DNA of 64,000 bases from JBEBSD01 sp040394475 (GTDB taxonomy: Bacteria; Bacteroidota; Bacteroidia; Cytophagales; Spirosomataceae). The position numbers and the translations under genes are program-made. The stretch's first letter is position 1. Every line of letters starts with the position of its first letter. The notes under the pieces are model-generated. The model was given only the letters and a program-made list of their open reading frames with translations. It was not told the origin of the DNA and did no database searches. Below are positions 17,402-26,027 of this stretch, in pieces. Location: the NCBI GenBank assembly GCA_040394475.1, contig JBEBSD010000011.1, positions 54,380-118,379 on the forward strand, read 5' to 3'.

Positions 17402-17434
17402 TTTGACAAGACGGGAAGTCTTTCCCTAGTTTTG
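17402..17434 (+). promoter_or_regulatory. Promoter of the GH144 PUL
   Basis: TTTG (17402-17405) and TAGTTTTG (17427-17434) match the Bacteroidota -33 and -7 elements. They are 21 bp apart, inside the known 17-23 bp range. The start codon of SusC is 47 bp downstream. Confidence 0.65.
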
Positions 17435-17481
17435 AGTCAATTATTTCTTTATTTATCAACAAACGCATTTACTGCTCCAGG

Positions 17482-20400
17482 ATGAAACGGATTCTACGTT
17501 CACTAACCTTGCCGGCGCTTTGGTGCATTACTTTTGCAGCAACAGCCCAGGAAATCACCATAACCGGTAAAGTCACCGCGCAGGCTGACGGCTCCGCCCT
17601 GCCCGGTGCCAATGTTATGGTCAAAGGAGCAGGACAGGGAACCTCCACCGACATTAACGGTGAGTACGCGCTGAAAATCCCGTCTGCCGACGCTACGCTT
17701 GTTTTTTCCATGGTTGGAATGATTTCTCAGGAAGTAACAGCCGGGAACCGGACGACGGTTGACATTGCTTTGGCTGAAGACGCCAAAGCCCTGGGTGAAA
17801 TTGTCGTTATCGGCTACGGAACCGCCAGTAAAAGAGATCTGACGGGATCTATCGTTACCATCAAAGGGAATGAAATTGCCGACAAACCTTCGACCAATTT
17901 TGTCAACTCGCTGCAAGGCAAGGTAGCCGGTCTGTCAGTGGTCAACTCCGGGAGGCCGGGTGCGGAACCCGATGTGCGCATCCGGGGAACGAATACCATT
18001 AACGGGGTCAAGCCTGTCTATATCGTGGATGGCATTCTGAACGACAATATCAATTTTGTCAACCCCGCCGACATTGAGTCGGTGGAAATCCTGAAAGACC
18101 CTTCATCGCTTGCCATTTTTGGGGTAAGAGGAGCCAACGGAGCCATTGCCATTACTACTAAAAAAGCCAAATCTGGACAACTGCTGGTCAACTTCAATAC
18201 TACCGTCGGCGTCAAAGAAGTTGCCGACCGTATTCAGCTCACCAACGGGGCACAATTCACAGAACTCTACAACGAGCAGCTCAGCAATCAGAACAGCGCA
18301 CCCTTTGATTATACCTACTGGAATGCCGATACCGACTGGCAGGACCAGATTTTCCAGAAGGCTTTCCTCAATTACAACAACGTCAGCGTCACCGGCGCCA
18401 CCGACAAAAACAAATTCTACATGGGGATCGGGACCGTTACGGAACAAGGCCTCATCCGGCATGAGCGATACAACAAGCTGACCCTGAATATCAACGACGA
18501 GCTGCAGGTAACTAAAAACCTGAAATTCGGGTTTACCCTGAATGGTTATCGGGCGGAACTTCCGGTGGAGAAAAATGTAGGCAATGCCATTGTCGCGGCC
18601 CCCATAGCGCCGGTCACAGACGTCGCTACCGGCCTGTACCATACCCTGCCCGATTTCCAACGCGCACAGGTGTTCAATCCGCTCGTGGACGTGGAGTTAC
18701 AGAAAGGTACACGGATCGCCCGGGAATACCGTGCGGTGGGAAGTATTTACGGAGAACTGACCTTCCTGCAGGATTTCACCTTCCGGGCCTCCCTTTACGC
18801 CGACTACGGCTTCAATACCAGCCGCAGCTACCAACCCTTGACAAGCATCTACAACCCGGAGATCATCGGTGAAGATAAAACCCAGAAATTGCAGGAACAA
18901 ACTGCCGTTTTCCAGTCGCAGGACATGTATCCGAAACTCCAGCAGGATTACCTGCTGACCTACGCAAAACAGTTCGGCGAACACAGTATAACAGTGCTGG
19001 GAGGATTCACCACCTACTACAGCGGTTTTGAAGCAACGAATTCCAGTGTTAAACAGGGCAGCAGCTTCCCGATCCCCAATGATCCCCGTTTCTGGTACAC
19101 CGACAATGTGGGGGATGCCTCGACCAAACTGGGGGGAGGATCGGCCTGGGAAAATGCAACGTTGTCGTATCTCGGACGCGTGCTGTATAACTATCAGGGA
19201 AAATACCTGTTCAACGCTTCTTTCCGGAGAGACGGTAGTTCGGCATTCCTGGGCAATGGCCGCTGGCAGAACTTCGGAGCGGTCGGACTCGGTTGGGTCA
19301 TCAGCGAAGAGAGTTTCTTTAAAAATCAGTCGTTTCTCGATTACCTGAAAATCAAAGGCTCCTGGGGAGTACTCGGAAATCAAAACATCGACACCCGCTA
19401 CCGGTATCCGGCCTATCCCACCCTGACGGCAGCCAATTCAGGGGTATTTGGAGAAAATGTGGTCGCAGCCCTTCAAAACGAATACCTGGCCGACCAGGGT
19501 CTGCATTGGGAAACCGTCAATGCCCGCGAGATCGGCCTGGAACTGGCTGCATTTAAAAACCGCCTTAGTTTCGATATTAATTACTACAACAAACTGACAA
19601 AAGACATCCTGGTAATTGTCCCGGGGATTTCCGGTACCACCCCCGGGCTCAGCAACCTGGGCGAAGTAGCCAACCACGGCTGGGAATTCACCGGCTCCTG
19701 GGACGAACGCATCGGGGATGATTTCAATTACACGATCAGCGGAAATTTCACCACGTTCCATAACCAGGTGAAAAAACTGTCCACGCAGGGATATGAAATT
19801 ATCAATGGCGCGTCCCGGACTACGGAAGGCTACCCGATCGGGTACTTCTGGGGATACAAGGCGATTGGCGTGTATCAAACGGAAGCCGAATTCATTCAAT
19901 CCCCCGCCAGCGCAATCGGAGAAGTTTTTCCCGGGGATTTAAAATACGAGGATGTTGACGGGGACGGATTTATCACAGAAGCGGACCGTACCCGGATCGG
20001 CAACCCTACTCCTGATTTCAGTTACGGTTTTTCGTTGTACGGAAACTATAAAGGCTTCGATCTGAGCCTGGAAGGCACCGGAGTCTATGGAAATGAAATT
20101 TTCAGGCAATGGAATAAAGGCACCTTCGCACAATTCAACTACCTGGAAGGCCGGCTTAACCGCTGGAACGGTACCGGCACTTCCAATTGGGAGCCTGTAC
20201 TCAACACCAGTCGCTCGAATAACTACCTTAACTCCTCGTACTGGATCGAAGACGGCAGTTTTTTCAGGCTGCGGAATGTACAGCTGGGTTATAACTTCGA
20301 CTCCGAAATGCTAAGCAAAATAAAGGTCCGGTCGCTCCGGCTGTACGTGAATGTTCAGAACCTGAAAACGTTTACCTACAGCACTGGATTTACACCGGAA

Positions 20401-20490
20401 ATAGGAGGATCTTCCACTGCCTTCGGAGTAGACAACGGCACGTACCCGGTGCCAAGAATTTACACCTTCGGTCTCAACCTGAATTTCTAG
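17482..20490 (+). CDS. SusC/RagA-type TonB-dependent outer membrane transporter
   Basis: The 1002-residue protein has a signal peptide (MKRILRSLTLPALWCITFAATAQ), then a carboxypeptidase-regulatory-like beta domain (ITGKVTAQADGSALPGANVM). A TonB-box region follows (IVVIGYGTASKRDLTGSI), then a plug with ILKDPSSLAIFGVRGANGAI and a C-terminal beta-barrel ending in an aromatic residue (FGLNLNF). It imports oligosaccharides through the outer membrane with the SusD partner encoded next. A promoter and a possible operator precede it. It has no STN domain, so control is by the upstream sensor-HTH protein rather than by a sigma/anti-sigma pair. Confidence 0.96.
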   Translation: MKRILRSLTLPALWCITFAATAQEITITGKVTAQADGSALPGANVMVKGAGQGTSTDINGEYALKIPSADATLVFSMVGMISQEVTAGNRTTVDIALAEDAKALGEIVVIGYGTASKRDLTGSIVTIKGNEIADKPSTNFVNSLQGKVAGLSVVNSGRPGAEPDVRIRGTNTINGVKPVYIVDGILNDNINFVNPADIESVEILKDPSSLAIFGVRGANGAIAITTKKAKSGQLLVNFNTTVGVKEVADRIQLTNGAQFTELYNEQLSNQNSAPFDYTYWNADTDWQDQIFQKAFLNYNNVSVTGATDKNKFYMGIGTVTEQGLIRHERYNKLTLNINDELQVTKNLKFGFTLNGYRAELPVEKNVGNAIVAAPIAPVTDVATGLYHTLPDFQRAQVFNPLVDVELQKGTRIAREYRAVGSIYGELTFLQDFTFRASLYADYGFNTSRSYQPLTSIYNPEIIGEDKTQKLQEQTAVFQSQDMYPKLQQDYLLTYAKQFGEHSITVLGGFTTYYSGFEATNSSVKQGSSFPIPNDPRFWYTDNVGDASTKLGGGSAWENATLSYLGRVLYNYQGKYLFNASFRRDGSSAFLGNGRWQNFGAVGLGWVISEESFFKNQSFLDYLKIKGSWGVLGNQNIDTRYRYPAYPTLTAANSGVFGENVVAALQNEYLADQGLHWETVNAREIGLELAAFKNRLSFDINYYNKLTKDILVIVPGISGTTPGLSNLGEVANHGWEFTGSWDERIGDDFNYTISGNFTTFHNQVKKLSTQGYEIINGASRTTEGYPIGYFWGYKAIGVYQTEAEFIQSPASAIGEVFPGDLKYEDVDGDGFITEADRTRIGNPTPDFSYGFSLYGNYKGFDLSLEGTGVYGNEIFRQWNKGTFAQFNYLEGRLNRWNGTGTSNWEPVLNTSRSNNYLNSSYWIEDGSFFRLRNVQLGYNFDSEMLSKIKVRSLRLYVNVQNLKTFTYSTGFTPEIGGSSTAFGVDNGTYPVPRIYTFGLNLNF

Positions 20491-20580
20491 GGGACGGCTG
20501 TCGGAGATCAGCTGTCGGCCTTCAGAGATCGGAGATCAGCTATCGGCTATCGGCTATCAGAGATTCAAAATCGTAAATCG
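20491..20580. repeat. CTATCGG/CTGTCGG-type repeat between SusC and SusD
   Basis: The gap between the two genes consists of repeated words such as GGCTGTCGGAGATCAGC and GGCTATCGGCTATCGG. It ends in TCAAAATCGTAAATCGTAAA just before the SusD ATG. The last module resembles the 3' end of the element at 2389-2714. Confidence 0.85.
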
Positions 20581-20593
20581 TAAATAAATTACC

Positions 20594-22093
20594 ATGAAAT
20601 CCATCATCACGATACAAAGTCTTGCAGTTTCCGCAATCTTGTTCCTGTTAACTGCATTGATAGGCTGTTCCGATTTCCTGGACCGGAAACCTCTCGGCCG
20701 GTATACCGAAGAAGATATTCCTGCGGGTTCTTTTGAAAGCCAGATTTTTGGGGTTTATGCCAGAATGAGGGCATTTGAAGTCGCAGCCATGCCGCTCCTG
20801 GCAATTCACAATTTCCGTTCCGACGATGCGGATAAGGGGAGTTCTACGACAGATGGCGTGGCCCAGGAAAATTTTTATGACAATTTTCAGTATACCAAAG
20901 ACGAATGGCTGCTCAACGGTTACTGGACCGGCCATTATGCCCTGATTATTGCTGCGAATGCCGTCATAGCCGACATTGATTCGGTACAGACCTCCGACGC
21001 CGCCACGCTGATCAACCGGGCGGAAGCAAAATTCATGAGAGCCTACGCCTATTTCAACCTGGTGCGTACCTATGGGGAAGTACCCAGGATTGACTTCAAG
21101 GTGAATGATGCGGCAGAAGCCAATATTGCGAAGGCAACGGAGGCGGAGGTTTTCGCGCTGATCGACAGTGACCTGGAGGAGGCAGTGGCTACTTTACCCA
21201 CTTTTTGGGAGCCGCAATACATCGGACGGCTTACGAGCGGGGCAGCCTTGTCGCTTCAGACTAAAACTTTTATGTGGCGCAAAAACTGGGGCGGCGCCCT
21301 GGGAGCTGCCAAACAAGTAATCGGGTCAGGGATCTATAGCCTGTCTCCTGATTTCCAGGGGATCTTCCGTGAAACCGGTGAAAATAATGCAGAATCGATC
21401 TTCGAAATCCAGGCCTTTTACAACGTGACCCAAACAACCCTCGGGATTGACTACGCTCAGGTGCAGGGAGTTCGCGGGGCCGGCGCCTGGGATCTCGGAT
21501 GGGGATGGAACACTCCCACACAATCCCTTGCCGATGCCTTCGAAACCGGAGATCCCAGGAAAGACGCTACGTTGCTTTACTCCGGTCAGACCAATACTCC
21601 TTACAACGAAACGGTCCCTCCGGCTACGGTAAGTACGCCGCGTCCCTACTGGAATAAAAAAGTGTATACGAACCCCGCCATCCGCACAGCCACTGCAAGC
21701 CGGTTTGGCCAATGGATGAATCTTCGCGTCATTCGATATGCGGACGTCCTGTTACTGGCCGCAGAGGCCGCCAACGAAATGGGCGACACATCGGAGGCGC
21801 TGGAATTTCTCGAGCAGGTAAGAGCCCGCGCACGGGGCAATAGCACCGGCATACTTCCAAAAATTACCGTCACCGATCCGGTCAAACTCCGGGAAGCGAT
21901 TCAGCATGAACGGCGGGTAGAACTGGCCATGGAAAATGAACGCTTCTTCGATTTGGTCCGCTGGGGAATTGCGCAGGAGGTTTTACATGCTGCCGGAAAA
22001 ACCGGGTATCAGGACAGGCACCGGCACCTTCCCATCCCGCAACCTGAAATCGACAAATCCGGGGGAAAACTGGTGCAGAATCCGAATTATTGA
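20594..22093 (+). CDS. SusD/RagB-type glycan-binding lipoprotein
   Basis: The 499-residue lipoprotein has its lipidation Cys at 25 (LTALIGCSDFLD). It shows the SusD pattern: helical TPR-like repeats, NRAEAKFMRAYAYFNLVRTYGEVP near 140-165, and the C-terminal RRVELAMENERFFDLVRWG. The end, HLPIPQPEIDKSGGKLVQNPNY, is typical. It forms the lid over the SusC barrel and binds the incoming oligosaccharide at the cell surface. It is separated from SusC by a repeat-filled gap of about 100 bp and from the LamG gene by another of 269 bp. Confidence 0.96.
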   Translation: MKSIITIQSLAVSAILFLLTALIGCSDFLDRKPLGRYTEEDIPAGSFESQIFGVYARMRAFEVAAMPLLAIHNFRSDDADKGSSTTDGVAQENFYDNFQYTKDEWLLNGYWTGHYALIIAANAVIADIDSVQTSDAATLINRAEAKFMRAYAYFNLVRTYGEVPRIDFKVNDAAEANIAKATEAEVFALIDSDLEEAVATLPTFWEPQYIGRLTSGAALSLQTKTFMWRKNWGGALGAAKQVIGSGIYSLSPDFQGIFRETGENNAESIFEIQAFYNVTQTTLGIDYAQVQGVRGAGAWDLGWGWNTPTQSLADAFETGDPRKDATLLYSGQTNTPYNETVPPATVSTPRPYWNKKVYTNPAIRTATASRFGQWMNLRVIRYADVLLLAAEAANEMGDTSEALEFLEQVRARARGNSTGILPKITVTDPVKLREAIQHERRVELAMENERFFDLVRWGIAQEVLHAAGKTGYQDRHRHLPIPQPEIDKSGGKLVQNPNY

Positions 22094-22362
22094 TTTAGGT
22101 TTTAGGTGATAGGTTTTAGGTGTTAGGTAATAGGTGTTAGGTTTTGGGAGAAATGGTTATCGGCTGTCGGAAATCAGCTGTCGGAGATCGGCTGTCGGAT
22201 AGGAATAGGATGGGTGGTTGGGTGGTTGGGTGAGCGAAGTCGAACCCAGAAGTCGAACCCAGGAGCTGAGCCACAGCTGTCGGAAATCAGCCATCAGATT
22301 CCATAACTCATAATTCATAATTCATAACTCATAATTCATAACTCACAACTCATAACTAAATT
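22094..22362 (+). repeat. Composite intergenic element, copy A (forward)
   Basis: The entire gap between the SusD stop and the LamG start is modular. TTAGGT-like words (22095-22144) run into a 24-bp junction (22140-22163). CTGTCGG words follow, then GGTTGGGT words and GAGCG, two 13-bp AAGTCGAACCCAG-type units and CTGTCGGAAATCAGC words. A 21-bp junction (22293-22313) leads into CATAATT/CATAACT words up to the ATG. Both junctions recur exactly, inverted, at 26894-27072. Confidence 0.92.
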
Positions 22363-23193
22363 ATGAAAGAGCAATTAACTTCCTGGTTATTCCTTGTTCT
22401 GTGCAGCCTGCTTCTTTTTTCCTGCCAGAAGTTTGTGGAGCCTGAAATGCATATCATTTCGGATGACGACCCTGCTTTTAACGGTCCGCTGCAACGTTTC
22501 TGGGCATTTGAAAACACGCCTACAGACAGTATTTTAGGAGCCCGTGGTACCGCTACGGGGATCACCTATGCCGACGGGATCCGGGGAAAAGCGTACAAAG
22601 GCTCCGCCACAGGCCAGATCGAATATGCTGCTGCCGGAAAAATGGCAACGATGGAAAGCTTCACCGTCGCCTTCTGGATCAATACCACCAAACATACCGG
22701 CGGTGCACAATGTGTATTTATGCTCCCCAATACCGAAGATTTCTGGGGAAATATGTTTTTCCTGATTGAAGGAAACGATAACGCGGATGACAACAGTATG
22801 CTGGCCAAATTCAACTTTGCCGGACAATGGGTCGAATTTACCGGAACAGCGGCAAACCCCAATCCCGACGGCCTGGACCGCTGGCCGGATGCCTATGACA
22901 AATGGAAACATGTTGCCTTTACCTACGACGGCGCCACTTCGGCGTTTGCCGCCTACCTGGACGGCGAAAAATTACCGCTCAGCGAAGCCGTCAGCACAAG
23001 AGGCACACTCGGGAAACTGGCTTTCAAAAATGCTTCCAGGTTTGTTACGGGAGGCTTTCAGCAGCACATCGGGATCAGGGCCCCGGCCGACGCCTGGATG
23101 CTGCACTATACGGGCCTGCTCGATCAGTTCCGTGTGTATACCGAACCGCTGCCTGCATCTGAAATCAAATCATTGTACGATAGTAACATGTAA
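22363..23193 (+). CDS. LamG/concanavalin-like lipoprotein of the PUL
   Basis: The 276-residue protein has a lipoprotein signal (LLLFSCQKF, Cys near 21). A LamG-type jelly-roll follows at about 45-270: MESFTVAFWINTT, KWKHVAFTYDGATSAFAAYLDGE and LLDQFRVYTEPLPASEI. LamG domains in PULs usually bind or help present glycan at the surface and are not themselves catalytic. It lies two bases upstream of the first GH144-like gene, so it belongs to the enzyme operon. I infer a surface glycan-binding protein role. Confidence 0.85.
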   Translation: MKEQLTSWLFLVLCSLLLFSCQKFVEPEMHIISDDDPAFNGPLQRFWAFENTPTDSILGARGTATGITYADGIRGKAYKGSATGQIEYAAAGKMATMESFTVAFWINTTKHTGGAQCVFMLPNTEDFWGNMFFLIEGNDNADDNSMLAKFNFAGQWVEFTGTAANPNPDGLDRWPDAYDKWKHVAFTYDGATSAFAAYLDGEKLPLSEAVSTRGTLGKLAFKNASRFVTGGFQQHIGIRAPADAWMLHYTGLLDQFRVYTEPLPASEIKSLYDSNM

Positions 23194-23195
23194 TC

Positions 23196-24569
23196 GTGAC
23201 GCGTTCTTACACTTCATCAGCAAGCGCATTACGGACCTTCACCTGCCTGGTGCTACTCCTGGCGGGTGGAGGCTGTCGTGAATCCGGATCCGCGGAAGTT
23301 CCGGCGCCACCCGATGGCCCGGATGTGTTTCCCCGAATCACCGACAGCGAATTGCTGGATCTGGTCCAGCGCAGAACCTTTGCTTACTTCTGGGAATTCG
23401 GCCACCCGGTAAGCGGAATGGCCCGCGAACGGAACACATCCGGCGACCTGGTCACAACCGGCGGCACGGGCTTCGGCCTCATGGCGCTTCCGGTTGCGAT
23501 CGAACGTGATTTTATCTCCCGTTCACAAGGACGCGACCGGGCGCTGGTCATTGTCCGTTTCCTGCAAACCAAAACCACCCGCTATCACGGTGCATTTGCC
23601 CATTGGGTAAACGGGGAAACCGGGGAAACGATTCCCTTCAGTGTACAGGACGATGGCGCAGACCTGGTCGAAACGTCACTCCTGGTACAGGGATTACTCA
23701 CCATCCGGCAATATTTCAATGGGGCATCCCCGGAAGAAAAAGAGCTTCGGGAGCGGATCAACACCCTGTGGGAGGAAGTAGAATGGACCTGGTTTCAACG
23801 AGAAAGCACCGAAGCCTTGTACTGGCACTGGAGCCCTCAGTATGGCTGGGACCTGAACCTGCCTATCCGGGGATGGAACGAGGCCCTGATCACCTATGTC
23901 CTGGCCGCATCCTCTCCCACTTATCCGATCACCCGCCTGGTCTATGAAAACGGCTGGACCGCCGGTAGCACATTCCTGAACGGCAAATCCTATTACGGCG
24001 AGGTCCTCCCGTTGGGGGAAGCCTACGGAGGCCCCTTGTTCCTGTCGCAGTACGCATTTACAGGACTTAATCCGCATCTGCTTACGGACAGTTACACCCA
24101 TTATTTCGATCAGAACCGGGCGCACACCCTGATTAATTATGCCTATTGTAAAACCAATCCTTTTAAGAAAAAAGGCTACAGCGAACAATGCTGGGGATTA
24201 ACCGCGTGTGATGTTCCGGGTGGTTACAACGCCAATTCCCCGACAAACGATAAAGGGGTCATTGCCCCGACCGCAGCCCTCTCTGCCTTTCCCTATACTC
24301 CGGAAGAATCCATGCAGGCCCTGCATTACTTTTACTACAAGCTGGGGGATCAACTATGGCAGCTCTATGGCTTCGTCGATTCCTTCAGCCCCGAAGCCGG
24401 CTGGGTCGCAGATTCCTTCCTGTCCATCGATCAGGGGCCCATCATTCTCATGATCGAAAATTACCGTACCGGGTTACTCTGGGACCTGTTTATGAGTAGT
24501 CCGGAAATCAGCAAAGGACTTACCGACCTGGGGTTTCAGCCCGTATCAAACAACACCCGAAACTTATGA
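23196..24569 (+). CDS. GH144-like glycoside hydrolase, putative lipoprotein
   Basis: This 457-residue member of the glycoamylase-like/GH144 group starts at a GTG two bases after the LamG stop; no ATG lies close enough. A lipoprotein-type signal (LVLLLAGGGCRES) suggests membrane anchoring. The catalytic barrel begins ELLDLVQRRTFAYFWEFGHP. It shows the motifs TTGGTGFGLMAL, LYWHWSPQYGW and AFPYTPEESMQALHYFYY. The founding GH144 enzyme, from Chitinophaga pinensis, is an endo-beta-1,2-glucanase, so beta-1,2-glucan is the best-supported substrate. Other members may differ. Confidence 0.87.
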   Translation: MTRSYTSSASALRTFTCLVLLLAGGGCRESGSAEVPAPPDGPDVFPRITDSELLDLVQRRTFAYFWEFGHPVSGMARERNTSGDLVTTGGTGFGLMALPVAIERDFISRSQGRDRALVIVRFLQTKTTRYHGAFAHWVNGETGETIPFSVQDDGADLVETSLLVQGLLTIRQYFNGASPEEKELRERINTLWEEVEWTWFQRESTEALYWHWSPQYGWDLNLPIRGWNEALITYVLAASSPTYPITRLVYENGWTAGSTFLNGKSYYGEVLPLGEAYGGPLFLSQYAFTGLNPHLLTDSYTHYFDQNRAHTLINYAYCKTNPFKKKGYSEQCWGLTACDVPGGYNANSPTNDKGVIAPTAALSAFPYTPEESMQALHYFYYKLGDQLWQLYGFVDSFSPEAGWVADSFLSIDQGPIILMIENYRTGLLWDLFMSSPEISKGLTDLGFQPVSNNTRNL

Positions 24570-25921
24570 AGAAATTATCATGCTTATGGCTGTTGGCCGC
24601 TTGCTATTCCCTGGCACTTCCTGCTGCCTTCTCTCAAACACAACCGGAAAAGCCGGTGGAACAATTCAACTCCGCAAGCCGGCTACTGAACCTCACGGAT
24701 GAACAGTTACTGGAACTGGTCCAGCGACAAACGTTCCGGTATTTCTGGGACTTCGGCCATCCGGTCAGTCACATGGCCCGGGAACGCAGTAATACCGCCT
24801 TCGAGTATGGTGACGAAGTGGTCACGACGGGAGGAACCGGATTTGGCGTGATGGCGATGATTGTGGCTGCTGAAAGGGAGTGGGTCCCCCGGGATTCTGT
24901 TGCCGCCCGGTTGCTCAAAATGGTCAGATTCCTGGCCAAAGCGGATCATTATCACGGTGTATTTCCCCATTGGCTGAATGGCGCTACCGGCAAAACCATC
25001 CCCTTCAGCCGGAAAGACGACGGGGGCGACCTGGTGGAAAGCTCCTTCCTTTTCCAGGGGTTACTTTGTGTCCGTCAATATTTCGACCGGGATACTCCTC
25101 AGGAGAAAGAGCTCCGTAACCGGATCACCTGGCTGTGGAACGACGTTGAGTGGAACTGGCATCAGCGTGACCATGCGCTTTACTGGCACTGGAGCCCCAA
25201 CCACGGCTGGAGTATGGATTTTGAGCTGCGCGGATACAATGAAGCACTGATCACCTATGTACTCGGCGCATCCGCCCCCCGCTACCCGATCGACCCGCAG
25301 GTCTACCACAAATGCTGGGCACAAAGCAGCCATTTCAAGAATGAAAAGGAATTCTACGGCATCAAGCTCTCGTTGGGCTTCGACTATGGCGGCCCTCTTT
25401 TTTTTACACATTATTCCTACCTGGGACTCAATCCGACCGGGCTGAGCGACCGTTATGCCGACTACCAGGAGCTGAATGTCAACCAGACGCTGATCAATTA
25501 TCAGCATTGTATAAAAAACCCCAATGGGTACAAGGGGTACGGAGCAAACTGCTGGGGACTCACTGCAAGCGATACGTACAACGGGTACAATGCGCATTCG
25601 CCTACCAACGACCTGGGCACCATCACGCCTACCGCCGCTTTATCGGCCTTCCCCTACACCCCGGAACAGTCGATGAAAGCGTTGAAGCACTTCTACTACG
25701 AGCTGGGGGATAAGCTTTGGAGTGAATACGGCTTTATCGACGCGTTTAACGAAACACAAAACTGGTATGCCTCGTCCCACCTGGCCATTGATCAGGGGCC
25801 TATCATTGTAATGATCGAAAACTACCGCACAGGGCTGCTCTGGAAACTATTCATGAAAGACCCCGATATCCGGAGAGGGTTAAAGAAACTGGAGTTTACA
25901 AGTCCGGCTATAGGGGAATAG
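24566..25921 (+). CDS. GH144-like glycoside hydrolase, secreted/periplasmic paralogue
   Basis: The 451-residue protein overlaps the previous gene by four bases (ATGA). It is clearly a tandem paralogue: QLLELVQRQTFRYFWDFGHP, VVTTGGTGFGVMAM, ALYWHWSPNHGW and FPYTPEQSMKALKHFYYEL align along the whole length. It has a type I signal peptide (LALPAAFSQ) where the upstream paralogue has a lipoprotein-like one. One copy may act at the surface and this one in the periplasm on imported chains. No beta-glucosidase (such as GH3) is in the window, so final hydrolysis would be elsewhere. Confidence 0.88.
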   Translation: MKKLSCLWLLAACYSLALPAAFSQTQPEKPVEQFNSASRLLNLTDEQLLELVQRQTFRYFWDFGHPVSHMARERSNTAFEYGDEVVTTGGTGFGVMAMIVAAEREWVPRDSVAARLLKMVRFLAKADHYHGVFPHWLNGATGKTIPFSRKDDGGDLVESSFLFQGLLCVRQYFDRDTPQEKELRNRITWLWNDVEWNWHQRDHALYWHWSPNHGWSMDFELRGYNEALITYVLGASAPRYPIDPQVYHKCWAQSSHFKNEKEFYGIKLSLGFDYGGPLFFTHYSYLGLNPTGLSDRYADYQELNVNQTLINYQHCIKNPNGYKGYGANCWGLTASDTYNGYNAHSPTNDLGTITPTAALSAFPYTPEQSMKALKHFYYELGDKLWSEYGFIDAFNETQNWYASSHLAIDQGPIIVMIENYRTGLLWKLFMKDPDIRRGLKKLEFTSPAIGE

Positions 25922-25944
25922 GGGTGCATGTGGGGTCTGTGGAA

Positions 25945-26027
25945 TGGTCTGTGGGACACAGACCATGGGTGGGGACACAGACCATGGGTGGAGACACAGA
26001 CCACGGGTGGAGACACAGACCACGGGT
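25945..26027. repeat. Hairpin and 19-bp tandem array between convergent genes
   Basis: TGGTCTGTG (25945-25953) and CACAGACCA (25957-25965) form a perfect 9-bp stem with a three-base loop. A 19-bp unit, GGGGACACAGACCATGGGT or a close variant, is repeated almost four times to 26027, touching the DUF72 stop codon. The same hairpin occurs at 49821-49842. Confidence 0.9.

Noticed and set aside
22095..22144. Telomere-like TTAGGT repeats
   Set aside because: Irregular spacing and an internal position in a gene-rich chromosome segment; part of a dispersed intergenic element.
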